Origin: Bacteroidales bacterium
GTDB taxonomy: Bacteria; Bacteroidota; Bacteroidia; Bacteroidales; UBA1402
Reading direction: 5' to 3'
Assembly (NCBI GenBank): GCA_003506275.1
Contig: DOBD01000131.1
Span: 15,162-28,168 of the forward strand
Length of the DNA: 13,007 bases
Of this stretch, positions 1 through 7,939 are shown one piece after another. A program made the position numbers and the translations under genes. The notes under the pieces were generated by a model. It searched no databases. It was not told the origin of the DNA and was given only the letters and a program-made list of their open reading frames with translations. Positions within the stretch are counted from its first letter, which is position 1; each line of letters opens with the position of its first letter.

Positions 1-1597
1 TGGGGCGTTTGCCTCCCAACCAGGGCTCGATGAAGGAGAAGCTGTAGGAACTGTAGTAATTACCGTTGGAGCGTCCGGTGATGGAAAATGTTTGACCTTC
101 ACCCTGCGGAAGGATACGGTAAGTACCCAAATTCAACAGGTTCCTGAGAGAAAAGTTAGTAAATTTCAAGCTGATGGAGCCCACGATACCGGTGGAGCCA
201 TAACCGGCGGAAAATTCAACCTGGTCGTTGGAACGCGGGGTCAGGTTGAGGTCGATGTCAACGGTACCGGCTTCTTCATCGGGGATGGGACGGACAGCCT
301 CACCCATTTTTTCCTGGTCAAAATGCCCCATTTGGGCCAGTTCACGGATAGATCGTTTCAGGTTGGCCATACTGAACAAAGCGCCGGGTTTCATACGGAG
401 TTCCCGACGGATGACGTGTTCGTACACCCTGTCGTTACCGCTGATGGTGATGCGGTTGATGGTGGCGGGTCGCCCCTCACGAATGCGCATTTCCAGGTCA
501 ATGGAGTCTCCGTCTACCGCAACTTCCACCGGATCCACCTGGAAAAAGAGGTAGCCGTTGTCCTGGTACAGGTTGGAAACGGCATCATCAGCTTCGGAGG
601 CCCTCAGGCGTTCGTTGAGATGGGTTTGGTTGTACACATCCCCCCTCTTGATCATCAACATGTTGCTCAGTTGCTCGGCGGTGTAGACCGTGTTGCCGAC
701 CCAGCGGATGTCGCGGTGGTAGTACTTCTGGCCTTCACTGATACGAAGGTACACATTCACGGTCTTGTCGTTGAAACGGTAGACGGTATCTTTAACGATG
801 GTGGCATCCCTGTACCCATATTCGTTGTATTTATCCAGGAGAGCAACTTTGTCATTGAGGTATTCTTCCTCGACAAACTTTTTGGTACGGAAGAAGTTTT
901 CCAGCTTACCCTTCTGATTGGTTTTTTTCATAGCCCTGTTGAGCTTGGAATCGGACAACGCGTAGTTGCCGTCAAAAATAAGCTGGTTGACTTTGACCTT
1001 GTCTTTGCGGTCAATGTTGATATCGACAATCACCTGTCCGGGGCGGCTATTGTCTTCGGTCTGGACCAATTCCACGTCTGCATTCTTGAAACCCTTTTCA
1101 TCAAAATATCGCTTGATCAGGGTCTTTGCTCTATCGGCCATGTTTGGGGTAATCTGGTTTCCAATCACGAGGCCAATCTTGTTTTCCAACTCTTCGCGGT
1201 CTGATTTTTTCAGTCCATTGAAGCGAATCTCGGCTATCCTCGGTCTGGGTTTCAATTGTATTTCCAGCCAGGCTTGACCGGCTTCCAGTTTGGTGGCCAA
1301 AATCTTAACATCGGAAAAAAGGCCATGACGCCAAAAGCGTTTCAACGCTTCCGTAATTTCATCGCCGGGTATGGTCACCACCTGACCAACTGTCAAACCA
1401 GAAAGCCCGATCAGTACGTAATCTTCGTAATTATCCACGCCGGAAACGGTGATCTCGGCTATCTTATAATCCCTGGGGGTGGCATAGTACACTTCGGGCG
1501 TGGCCGCGGCTTCTTGGGGGCTGGCATGGGCCGGTAGGAGGGTGAACAGGAACGACCCGGTCAAGAGGCACAAAAAGACGCTGAGTTTGGTGGACAT
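1..1597 (-). CDS. bamA: BamA, outer-membrane protein assembly factor (3' end outside window)
   Basis: Essential Omp85-family core of the BAM complex, which folds and inserts beta-barrel proteins into the outer membrane. My translation of the minus strand from the ATG at 1597 is open for 532 codons to the window edge. It starts with a signal peptide (hydrophobic residues about 5-22, cleavage probably after AHA at 23-25). Five POTRA-like repeats follow at about 45-117, 120-197, 200-288, 291-376 and 378-452, each with a beta-alpha-alpha-beta-beta pattern and a glycine such as FNGL, FDGN, VGNT or ISGND. The barrel begins near 455 (VEFSAGYGSTG, then aromatic strands). The rest of the barrel, some 300 residues, lies outside. 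It sits 17 nt downstream of uppS, so the two are probably co-transcribed. Five POTRAs identify it as BamA rather than TamA. No Shine-Dalgarno sequence precedes the start, as is usual in Bacteroidota. Confidence 0.96.
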   Translation of the reverse strand, partial: MSTKLSVFLCLLTGSFLFTLLPAHASPQEAAATPEVYYATPRDYKIAEITVSGVDNYEDYVLIGLSGLTVGQVVTIPGDEITEALKRFWRHGLFSDVKILATKLEAGQAWLEIQLKPRPRIAEIRFNGLKKSDREELENKIGLVIGNQITPNMADRAKTLIKRYFDEKGFKNADVELVQTEDNSRPGQVIVDINIDRKDKVKVNQLIFDGNYALSDSKLNRAMKKTNQKGKLENFFRTKKFVEEEYLNDKVALLDKYNEYGYRDATIVKDTVYRFNDKTVNVYLRISEGQKYYHRDIRWVGNTVYTAEQLSNMLMIKRGDVYNQTHLNERLRASEADDAVSNLYQDNGYLFFQVDPVEVAVDGDSIDLEMRIREGRPATINRITISGNDRVYEHVIRRELRMKPGALFSMANLKRSIRELAQMGHFDQEKMGEAVRPIPDEEAGTVDIDLNLTPRSNDQVEFSAGYGSTGIVGSISLKFTNFSLRNLLNLGTYRILPQGEGQTFSITGRSNGNYYSSYSFSFIEPWLGGKRP

Positions 1598-1614
1598 GTT
1601 AAAAATGGGCTGTA

Positions 1615-2361
1615 TCAGGATTGTACTTGTTCGCTTGTTTTGCCAAAGCGGCGTTCTCTGGTTTGGTAAGCATAAATGGCTTCATAGAGGGCTTCTTCCC
1701 TGAACTCCGGCCAATGGATCTCCGTAAAATAAAGCTCTGCATAGGCGACTTGCCACATCAGGAAGTTGCTGATACGCAGCTCACCTCCCGTACGGATCAA
1801 GAGGTCAGGATCGGGCATAAACGTTGTCTTCAAGCGATTGGCCACCAGGGTCTCATCAATAGAGTCGACAGCCAGTAAACCGGCTTTCACGTCGCTGGCC
1901 AGACTTTTGACGGCCTCCGTGATTTCCCAACGGGAGGAGTAGCTCAAGGCCAGGACCAAGGTCAAGCCGGTGCAAGCAGCCGTTTCACGCATACACCAGT
2001 TGGCTCTATCCTGCAATTCAATAGGCAATCGTTCGATATCTCCCACGACGCGTAGTCTGATGCCATTTGTTATCATATCCGGTGTTTCCCGCTCAATGGC
2101 CTGGAGCATCAGATTCATGAGTCCTATCACCTCCGATTCTGGCCTCAACCAGTTTTCCGTCGAGAATGTATACAGCGTGAGGTAGGACAATCCCATTTTT
2201 CGGGCAGCCTCTACAACGTGACGAACCGATACGACACCTTCCATGTGGCCATAGGATCTGTCCTTGCCCATCATTTTCGCCCAGCGCCCATTACCATCCA
2301 TGATGATGGCCACGTGGCACGGCAATCTGTCTTTGTCTATCAGTTCGAAATATGACATCAT
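1615..2361 (-). CDS. uppS: Isoprenyl transferase (undecaprenyl diphosphate synthase)
   Basis: Cytosolic, membrane-associated cis-prenyltransferase that condenses farnesyl diphosphate with isopentenyl diphosphate units to give undecaprenyl diphosphate, precursor of the lipid carrier for peptidoglycan and surface polysaccharides. The 248-residue length is normal. Seen: the diphosphate-binding motif MDGNGRWA (21-28, catalytic Asp22), FSTENW (66-71), ALSYSSRWEI (138-147, in place of the YGGR form of many bacteria), and the C-terminal block DPDLLIRTGGELRISNFL (184-201) through EIHWPEF (214-220). The start overlaps the upstream stop: ATGATG begins at 2361 and contains the TGA at 2360-2358, so translation is probably coupled to the DUF6089-like gene. 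The second ATG (2358) is equally possible and changes the protein by one residue. Confidence 0.97.
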   Translation of the reverse strand: MMSYFELIDKDRLPCHVAIIMDGNGRWAKMMGKDRSYGHMEGVVSVRHVVEAARKMGLSYLTLYTFSTENWLRPESEVIGLMNLMLQAIERETPDMITNGIRLRVVGDIERLPIELQDRANWCMRETAACTGLTLVLALSYSSRWEITEAVKSLASDVKAGLLAVDSIDETLVANRLKTTFMPDPDLLIRTGGELRISNFLMWQVAYAELYFTEIHWPEFREEALYEAIYAYQTRERRFGKTSEQVQS

Positions 2362-3068
2362 CTAAAACATTTCGCTTGAGTGGCAAACAAATCCACGCTC
2401 AGGTTGAGGGTGAACAAGCTGTACCAATCCTTGTTTTTTGTTCGGCTACTCTCGACCAACCAGGGATCTTCCAATTGGAATCCGCCGATATTGGAGCTGT
2501 AGTCCAACCTGTCGGTGAACGTAGAACGAAATGACCATTCGCAGCCCAGGTTGAAGCGGTCAAACACCTTGACCTTGAGCCCCACCCCAAAGGGCAGGAT
2601 GGCCGTCGCCTCCACCTTGTCTGAACGGAAGCCTGCCAGGCCTACACCGGCACTGATGTATGGCGTTACCTTGGCCGAACCGGGCACGTAATCAGGCATA
2701 CCGTACTCAAAGAAGTTCATTTCCAACTGAGCCGTAGCATCCAACAGGTTACGTTCGAAACTGATGGCCGTACCTGCGGGGAAATTGAATTCACTGCCAG
2801 CCGTCGTCCCAGCCACTCCCGTAAGCCCCATCGTACCTTTTAAGGCAAACCGTCCGTTCAAATTGTACCGATACAACAGGTTCCAGGAGGATTTCCTGTT
2901 GTCAAACAGCCGCTGCTGATTGGCATCTCCCATATAAAACGAAGGGCCAGCCGCCAGCCCTAGTTCCATTTTGTAGGTTTGAGCGTGCAGCGTGAACATG
3001 GACAGCCCTATCAGGCAGCCCGTGACCAAGATACGAATTCCAGATTTTTGGCGTTCTTTGTTTCTCAT
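2358..3068 (-). CDS. DUF6089-like small outer-membrane beta-barrel protein
   Basis: Function unknown. I recognise the sequence as resembling the DUF6089 family, which in Bacteroidales lies just upstream of uppS and bamA. From the ATG at 3068 the protein has 236 residues: a basic n-region (MRNKERQK), a hydrophobic stretch, and a likely signal peptidase I site after LHAQ near residue 30. The mature part opens with MELGLAAGPSFYMGD, a pattern typical of this family, and continues as alternating hydrophobic/aromatic strands with glycine turns (ISAGVGLAGF, LPFGVGLKVKVF), consistent with an 8- to 10-strand barrel. The frame is open to an upstream ATG at 3119 (17 extra residues, MGYFRYLNPFF...). I prefer 3068 because the longer form puts a second hydrophobic stretch before the charged n-region. 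Its stop overlaps the start of uppS. Confidence 0.75.
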   Translation of the reverse strand: MRNKERQKSGIRILVTGCLIGLSMFTLHAQTYKMELGLAAGPSFYMGDANQQRLFDNRKSSWNLLYRYNLNGRFALKGTMGLTGVAGTTAGSEFNFPAGTAISFERNLLDATAQLEMNFFEYGMPDYVPGSAKVTPYISAGVGLAGFRSDKVEATAILPFGVGLKVKVFDRFNLGCEWSFRSTFTDRLDYSSNIGGFQLEDPWLVESSRTKNKDWYSLFTLNLSVDLFATQAKCFR

Positions 3069-3127
3069 AACAAAGGATGTAACGCAAAAAAAGGGGTTTA
3101 AGTATCTGAAATAACCCATTTATCCTT

Positions 3128-4492
3128 TCATCGTCTCTGGAAAAGCATATGATACTCGCACGCTTTCCATACTTTTCCGGTTAGTTGACCGGCTGTTTCG
3201 CCGCCAAAATACCAGAAAAACAGCCTGTCTTTATCATTGACCGTATCTTCCACGTGTTCTACCAACAAGGTGCCATAAGCCAGACCGGCCTCCAGATCAG
3301 GGAACACCCACTTCTCAGGAACGGCTATCCATTGTTTGCCGTGATCTTTTGAAAGGTAGGCTGTTGTCACATAGCTTCCTGTTGAGGCAATGCCGCCCAG
3401 GCTGATCAGGTTGCCGCCATAGTAAACAAGGTTGTTGCCTTTTAGACCAACAACGGGCAAGCTGGCTTGTTGACGGACAAGAAACCACTGAAGACCATTC
3501 TCAGATGACCACACCGAGGTGGATGCGTTGCCGTCGGCTCTGAAACCCGACATGACTGTCATAAACTGAACCTTTGTAACCGTGGCGCCTCGTATGTGTG
3601 CTGCCTCCCGTACCGGGAAATCGGCATCAAGTGCCTTACCTTTTTCCCAAACGAGACCATCCGGACTCCTGACACCGAAATAGGCTCCCGTGTCATCTTT
3701 GACCAAGCCGATAAGGTATTGGGGGTTGGGATCCGTCACATACTTTCTGTTCAGGGTGCCGTATAGGGTGACAAAGGAAAGTGCGGAGGACTGAGTGGTC
3801 CACACCAAACCATCACCGGAGGCATGCAGGCTGCCATCCGTTCCAACCACAAACCAGTTTGTTCCCATGTTGGTCAGTGAAGACAGGTTGACTGGGGTGT
3901 TCAAGCCACTTACTGGCAGGGGTGACCAACCAGCAAAATCGGATGTCGACTCATAAACGGCCAGTCCGGAAGCCGTAGCGAAAAAGGCTCTGTACACGCC
4001 GTTTTCAAGGGGCATGACCTTGCTTTGGGCCGACAAGGTGGGGTAGGTTTCGGGATACCGGGTGGTCACCATGGAATCCGGGTCAACTTGATGCACATTG
4101 ACGTGAATCATGTAGCTGCGCGTATACTGACCGTCTTCGGAGGTGTTGGTCAATTTGAGGGGAGAGGAAAAGTCGAGCGTATCCTGATTCTCACCCAACA
4201 CAGTATCATTGACGCGGATGAGTCCGTTGGTACTGAAAAAATCCAGGGTAGGCACCAGGTAATCAACCTTGCTGCCATAAGGCAGGGAATCAAGGTTGTA
4301 GACCAGTCCGTTGATTTGATCGATGTAGAATAGGACGTCCTCAATGCCATCACAGGTATCCTGCTCCTCAAACGAGAACGATTTCAGGTTGGCGGTTGTA
4401 TAGCCAAGCTCTTCAAAGTCGTCCCAGCAAGACGTGGACAGTCCGGCGAGCGCAACCAGCATCAGCCAACGGAAAGTGGTTTGAATCCTCAT
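3128..4492 (-). CDS. DUF6242-like surface lipoprotein with Asp-box (BNR-like) repeats
   Basis: Function unknown; my match to the DUF6242 family is from memory of its features and genomic position. The 454-residue protein has a type II signal peptide (hydrophobic 10-18, LSTSC with lipidated Cys22). The cysteine is followed by WDDFEE, resembling the acidic lipoprotein export signal that sends Bacteroidota lipoproteins to the cell surface. Residues about 30-140 form an N-terminal domain with a repeated beta pattern. Residues about 165-450 carry five spaced repeats resembling sialidase Asp-boxes (S-x-D/E-x-G-x-x-W): near 181-189 (degenerate), 225-231 (SGDGLVW), 276-282 (SPDGLVW), 329-336 (SSENGLQW) and 381-388 (SKDHGKQW). 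This suggests a beta-propeller. No catalytic sialidase residues are evident, so a binding or scaffold role is likelier than glycosidase activity. It is the first gene of the string leading to uppS and bamA; its stop is 59 nt before the preferred start of the next gene. Confidence 0.75.
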   Translation of the reverse strand: MRIQTTFRWLMLVALAGLSTSCWDDFEELGYTTANLKSFSFEEQDTCDGIEDVLFYIDQINGLVYNLDSLPYGSKVDYLVPTLDFFSTNGLIRVNDTVLGENQDTLDFSSPLKLTNTSEDGQYTRSYMIHVNVHQVDPDSMVTTRYPETYPTLSAQSKVMPLENGVYRAFFATASGLAVYESTSDFAGWSPLPVSGLNTPVNLSSLTNMGTNWFVVGTDGSLHASGDGLVWTTQSSALSFVTLYGTLNRKYVTDPNPQYLIGLVKDDTGAYFGVRSPDGLVWEKGKALDADFPVREAAHIRGATVTKVQFMTVMSGFRADGNASTSVWSSENGLQWFLVRQQASLPVVGLKGNNLVYYGGNLISLGGIASTGSYVTTAYLSKDHGKQWIAVPEKWVFPDLEAGLAYGTLLVEHVEDTVNDKDRLFFWYFGGETAGQLTGKVWKACEYHMLFQRR

Positions 4493-4550
4493 TATGTTTT
4501 GTGCGTGGGAAAAAAGATGTCTTTATAAGGCACTTCTTCCATTTGAACGG

Positions 4551-4558
4551 CAAAAATA
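4551..4558 (-). promoter_or_regulatory. Putative -7 box for the lipoprotein-uppS-bamA operon
   Basis: Minus-strand TATTTTTG matches the Bacteroidota -7 consensus TAnnTTTG exactly. It lies 58 nt upstream of the lipoprotein ATG, in the only sizeable gap ahead of this operon. No good -33 TTTG is found at 19-21 nt upstream, so this is a partial match. Confidence 0.45.
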
Positions 4559-4642
4559 GTAAGTTTTTTATCGATTAAGGGTATGTCGGCCAAGTTTTAT
4601 GAAAAATTAGCCATACTGGTAAGCCTTCTGGCCCTAACCCTG

Positions 4643-4665
4643 AAAAACAAGAGATTGACCTTGTC
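4643..4665 (-). terminator. Weak terminator-like hairpin after ribD
   Basis: On the minus strand, just after the ribD stop, ACAAG (4664-4660) and CTTGT (4651-4647) pair across an 8-nt loop, with a possible outer G-U pair at 4665/4646. The run of T at 4647-4643 follows. The stem is short and AT-rich, so termination is plausible but leaky. Confidence 0.3.
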
Positions 4666-4677
4666 GATGGCACATTC

Positions 4678-5802
4678 TCACGGCATACGATAAACAAGGG
4701 GTCTCAATGTACGGTAGGTGGTCATGGCCTGATGGGAAGCCGCCTCCTCATACTGGTGTTCGAAGACCAATCGTTTCCGCAGTTCATCGATACATGGAGC
4801 GGCTACGCCTTCATAAATGCGCTTGTCTGATTGCTCCACGTGTATTTCATCCCAACAACCGGATGACAGGAAAGCATTGTGCAAGGTACTGCCCCCTTCT
4901 ACAAGCAGGGTTTGCAGGTTTCGCTCATAAAGGGCTTGCAAGAGTTGCTCGATTACGGGTTGAGAAAAGTCCAATCTGATGTAGCTGACTCCCTCCCTGT
5001 CCTGACGTTCAACTTCCGTAAACACCAAGGTCTTAACACTGCCATCAAATAGGTTGAGCGTCAACGGCAGGCTTAGCTGCCTGTCGATGACGGCTCTTAT
5101 GGGGTGTGGCCCGTACCAGTCCCTGACCGTGAGGTTGGGGTTGTCCAGAAGGGCTGTTTTTCGGCCAACCAGGATGACAGCGTGTTCGGCCCTGGATTTG
5201 TGCGTTAACAGGCGTGTGTAGGGAGTAGAAATATGCAATTGTACACGACCATCACCAGCCTCCCTTTGATAATCCAGAAAACCATCGGCCGTCATGGCCC
5301 ATTTCAAGGTGACATATGGCCGCTTCAAGGCATGAAAGGTGAAAAAATGCCGGTTCAGTTCCCTGCAAGCATCCGCCTCCACACCGACCACCACCTCCAC
5401 GCCGGCTCCGCGTAACTTTTCGATGCCTCTACCGGAAACCAGGGGGAAAAGGTCGGGTGTACCGATAACGACCCTGGGGATTCCTTTGCTAATAATCAGG
5501 TCGACACAGGGTGGGGTCTTACCATAATGTGAGCACGGCTCAAGATTGACGTACAGCGTTGATTGTCCAAGGCATTCCTGATTCTTGACGGCGCCGATGG
5601 CCATGGGCTCAGCGTGTGGTAAACCGACCCGCTTGTGCCAGCCTTCGCCGATGATTCGTCCATCCTTGACAACCACTGCACCCACCATGGGATTGGGTTG
5701 ACTGGTTTCCCTGCCAGATGCGGCCAATTGCAGGCAGCGTCGCATGTAAAGGGCGTCGACTTCCGCTTGGTGGTCTACCTTGCCTATATTATCATCGTGC
5801 AT
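4678..5802 (-). CDS. ribD: Bifunctional diaminohydroxyphosphoribosylaminopyrimidine deaminase / 5-amino-6-(5-phosphoribosylamino)uracil reductase
   Basis: Carries out the deamination and the NADPH-dependent ribosyl reduction of riboflavin synthesis in the cytosol. The 374 residues show both domains. The N-terminal cytidine-deaminase fold (about 15-145) has the zinc site HAE (63-65) and PCSHYGKTPPC (89-99). The C-terminal DHFR-like reductase (about 160-370) has KWAMTADGF (167-175), VGRKTALLDNPNLTVR (212-227) and LLVEGGSTLHNAFL (299-312). All metal ligands are present, so it should be active. It is transcribed divergently from prmC with 63 nt between the two ATGs, and no other riboflavin gene is near. 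I find no FMN-riboswitch-like sequence in the short leader. An internal Met20 (MRRCLQLA) aligns with the family core, but the first ATG gives a normal N-terminus. Confidence 0.95.
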   Translation of the reverse strand: MHDDNIGKVDHQAEVDALYMRRCLQLAASGRETSQPNPMVGAVVVKDGRIIGEGWHKRVGLPHAEPMAIGAVKNQECLGQSTLYVNLEPCSHYGKTPPCVDLIISKGIPRVVIGTPDLFPLVSGRGIEKLRGAGVEVVVGVEADACRELNRHFFTFHALKRPYVTLKWAMTADGFLDYQREAGDGRVQLHISTPYTRLLTHKSRAEHAVILVGRKTALLDNPNLTVRDWYGPHPIRAVIDRQLSLPLTLNLFDGSVKTLVFTEVERQDREGVSYIRLDFSQPVIEQLLQALYERNLQTLLVEGGSTLHNAFLSSGCWDEIHVEQSDKRIYEGVAAPCIDELRKRLVFEHQYEEAASHQAMTTYRTLRPLVYRMP

Positions 5803-5816
5803 TTTTTCTGCGGTTG

Positions 5817-5848
5817 TTGCCGGGAATCCGGAATTTTTCGTAGTTTTG
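5817..5848 (+). promoter_or_regulatory. Putative prmC-recX-comF promoter (-33/-7)
   Basis: TTG at 5817-5819, a 21-nt spacer, then TAGTTTTG at 5841-5848 match the Bacteroidota -33/-7 pattern (TTTG, TAnnTTTG). Transcription would begin around 5853-5856, giving a leader of only about 10-13 nt before the prmC ATG at 5866. The element lies in the divergent ribD/prmC gap. Confidence 0.55.
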
Positions 5849-5865
5849 TAAACTAATTGTTAACT

Positions 5866-6744
5866 ATGAAGCCCTTTATCGAAGCCGCCCACGACCTGCT
5901 GAATCCATGGTACACACCCAGGGAAATCAACCGCATTTGCCGATTGCTGCTGGAAAAACGGGCGGGCCTGCAGGCAACTTCGTTTTATGCCGACAAAGAT
6001 ACGAAAATTCCATCGTCTGTTCGATCAACCCTTCAGGAGGACATTCAAAGGCTGGCGGCCCAGGAACCGTTGGAATATGTCCTGGGGGAAGCGCACTTTG
6101 ATGGATTAGTACTCAAGGTGGACAAGCGGGTGTTGATACCCAGACCGGAAACCGAGGAATTGGTGGACTGGATCAGCAAGGAAGCAGAGGCTACCGGTGT
6201 CACACCTACGCGCATCCTGGATGCCTGCACGGGCAGTGGCTGCATTGCCCTTGATATGGCTAATCGGTGGCCATCAGCCACGGTTGAAGCTTGGGATGTT
6301 TCCACCGATGCCTTAGACCTGGCCCGTGAAAATGCAGAAAGATTGGGGTTAGCAGTGACCTTCGCACAGCGTGATGTCCTCCTGGCTGCCTACCAGCCGT
6401 TTACAGCCACGCCTTTTGACTTGTTGGTGAGCAATCCACCTTATGTACGTGCCTCGGAGGCGACTCAAATGAAACCCAATGTGCTAGAGCATGAGCCTCA
6501 CCTGGCTTTATTTGTCCCTGACGATACCCCCCTGCTCTTTTACAAGGCACTGGCCGCACTTGGCCTTTCCGTGTTGACTCCGGGCGGCCACCTCTATGTC
6601 GAAATCAATGCCGCGCTTGGTCATGACACCCAGCATCTATTTGAGACAGCCGGCTACACCGCTGTTACCCTTAAAACAGACCTGTACGACAAACAGCGTT
6701 TCATAAGAGCTCAGGTTCCCACTTCTAAAACCATCACCCCATGA
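5866..6744 (+). CDS. prmC: Peptide chain release factor N5-glutamine methyltransferase
   Basis: S-adenosylmethionine-dependent enzyme that methylates the glutamine of the GGQ motif in release factors RF1/RF2, improving termination. The 292-residue protein has the usual N-terminal helical domain (1-70), EPLEYVLGEAHFDGL (67-81), RVLIPRPETEELV (88-100), the SAM-binding loop LDACTGSGCIAL (118-129) and the catalytic NPPYV (190-194) that positions the glutamine amide. The C-terminal KTDLYDKQRFIRA (270-282) is also typical of the family. I chose the ATG at 5866 over the in-frame TTG at 5857 because the latter falls on or next to the predicted transcription start. Its stop overlaps the recX start (ATGA at 6741-6744), so these genes are translationally coupled. 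Confidence 0.96.
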   Translation: MKPFIEAAHDLLNPWYTPREINRICRLLLEKRAGLQATSFYADKDTKIPSSVRSTLQEDIQRLAAQEPLEYVLGEAHFDGLVLKVDKRVLIPRPETEELVDWISKEAEATGVTPTRILDACTGSGCIALDMANRWPSATVEAWDVSTDALDLARENAERLGLAVTFAQRDVLLAAYQPFTATPFDLLVSNPPYVRASEATQMKPNVLEHEPHLALFVPDDTPLLFYKALAALGLSVLTPGGHLYVEINAALGHDTQHLFETAGYTAVTLKTDLYDKQRFIRAQVPTSKTITP

Positions 6745-7223
6745 CGCCACTTGAAGAAGCCTATGCCTGTGCCTCATCGTATTGTTCCTCTGCTGAACAC
6801 TGTACAAAAGAAGTGCTGACCAAGTTGGCTCGCTTCGAACTTTCAGATGAACAAAGAGAGGGCTTGCTGGAACGTCTTCGGGCAGAGGGTTTTCTAAACG
6901 AGACCCGCTACGCCTGGGCTTTTGTCAACGATGCCTTTCGGTTTAACAAATGGGGGCGCCTAAAAATCAAACAGGGGCTCAGAATGAAAGGGGTATCCGA
7001 GCGTGTGATCCTTGATGCGTTGGCCCAGCTGGACGATGAGGTGTATGAGACAACCCTCATGACTTTGCTGCGCCAGAAACAACGCCAATTGCCCGGCAAG
7101 GACGGCCGGGATTTGCGTGCCCGTCTTTATCGCTTTGCCCTTGGCAGAGGGTTCGAAAACGGCCTGGTCCTATCCTGTATCAAACGCTTGTTGCCCGGCA
7201 CCGATGGGAACCTGGAAGATTAA
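6741..7223 (+). CDS. recX: RecX family regulatory protein
   Basis: Cytosolic modulator that binds RecA filaments and limits their extension and activity in recombination and repair. The 160 residues fit the family's usual length and consist of three tandem three-helix units. The diagnostic stretch is ERLRAEGFLNETRYAWAFVN (44-63; family pattern L...g.ldD.rfA..fv), followed by KWGRLKIKQGLRMKGV (70-85) and VILDAL (89-94), which match the RecX G..rI...L..kGv pattern. Start codon and prmC stop share ATGA. recA is not in the window. comF begins 7 nt after the stop. The sequence is intact and I see no anomalies. Confidence 0.9.
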   Translation: MTPLEEAYACASSYCSSAEHCTKEVLTKLARFELSDEQREGLLERLRAEGFLNETRYAWAFVNDAFRFNKWGRLKIKQGLRMKGVSERVILDALAQLDDEVYETTLMTLLRQKQRQLPGKDGRDLRARLYRFALGRGFENGLVLSCIKRLLPGTDGNLED

Positions 7224-7230
7224 CCTTTCC

Positions 7231-7920
7231 ATGGTGAAAGCGTGGGGACAAAACCTGCTTTACCTCGCCTATCCGGACCTGTGTCTTGTTTGTGGCACTG
7301 CTTTGACAGCCTCAGAACAGCTGGTTTGTCATGCTTGCCTGTATCAGCTACCAAAAATGACGTGCGACTACCGGGAGGTCAACGAAGTAGCCAGCCTTTT
7401 TTACGGCAAGTTACCGTTTGAAAAAGCAGCCTCTGGTCTGCGTTATCTCAAGGAGTCACCCATACAAGACCTCATGGAACAGTTGAAATACAAGGGACAG
7501 AAAAAGCTGGGTCCGATGTTGGGGGCCTTTGCTTCCATGCCCTTGCAGCGAAGCGGCTTTTTCAACGACATCGATGTGTTGGTGCCCGTGCCCTTGCACC
7601 CAGCCAAGGAACGACGGAGGGGCTACAACCAAAGTGCGTTTATAGCCGAAGGTGTCTCGAAAACATCGGGTTTGCCGGTTTGTTCAACCGCTTTGAAACG
7701 CCTGGCCGATACCAAGACCCAAACCAGGAAAAACCTGTACGAACGGTGGCAAAACGTTGACACACTGTTCGACTTGTCGGATACCACCCGCTTGGAATAC
7801 AAACACGTATTGCTGATAGACGATGTTCTGACCAGCGGATCCACCCTGGAAGCCTGTGGAAAAGCCGTCCTGAAGGCTGAAGGTGCCAAGGTCTCGTTTT
7901 TCACCCTTTGCAGGGCATAG
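7231..7920 (+). CDS. comF: ComF family amidophosphoribosyltransferase-like protein
   Basis: Member of the ComF/GntX group: an N-terminal zinc ribbon joined to a type I phosphoribosyltransferase fold. In naturally competent bacteria ComF is needed for DNA uptake; its biochemical role elsewhere is unsettled. Seen in 229 residues: two CxxC pairs (Cys18/Cys21 and Cys33/Cys36), VPVPLHPAKERRRGYNQS (118-135), and the PRPP-binding loop LLIDDVLTSGST (194-205). The frame is open upstream to 7117, overlapping recX. I take the ATG at 7231 because it follows the recX stop by 7 nt and gives the normal family N-terminus; the ATG at 7204 is a weaker alternative. Co-transcription with prmC and recX is likely. 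No other competence genes are visible, so a role in transformation is inference only. Confidence 0.9.
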   Translation: MVKAWGQNLLYLAYPDLCLVCGTALTASEQLVCHACLYQLPKMTCDYREVNEVASLFYGKLPFEKAASGLRYLKESPIQDLMEQLKYKGQKKLGPMLGAFASMPLQRSGFFNDIDVLVPVPLHPAKERRRGYNQSAFIAEGVSKTSGLPVCSTALKRLADTKTQTRKNLYERWQNVDTLFDLSDTTRLEYKHVLLIDDVLTSGSTLEACGKAVLKAEGAKVSFFTLCRA

Positions 7921-7939
7921 TCCATCCTGCCATCCTTGG

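Noticed and set aside
92..1204. A 370-codon open frame on the plus strand
   Set aside because: It lies exactly opposite the BamA coding sequence, which translates into clear POTRA repeats; the plus-strand product has no recognisable motif and is an antisense shadow.
5803..5865. FMN riboswitch ahead of ribD
   Set aside because: The ribD-prmC gap is only 63 nt, much too short for the FMN aptamer, and lacks its conserved helices.
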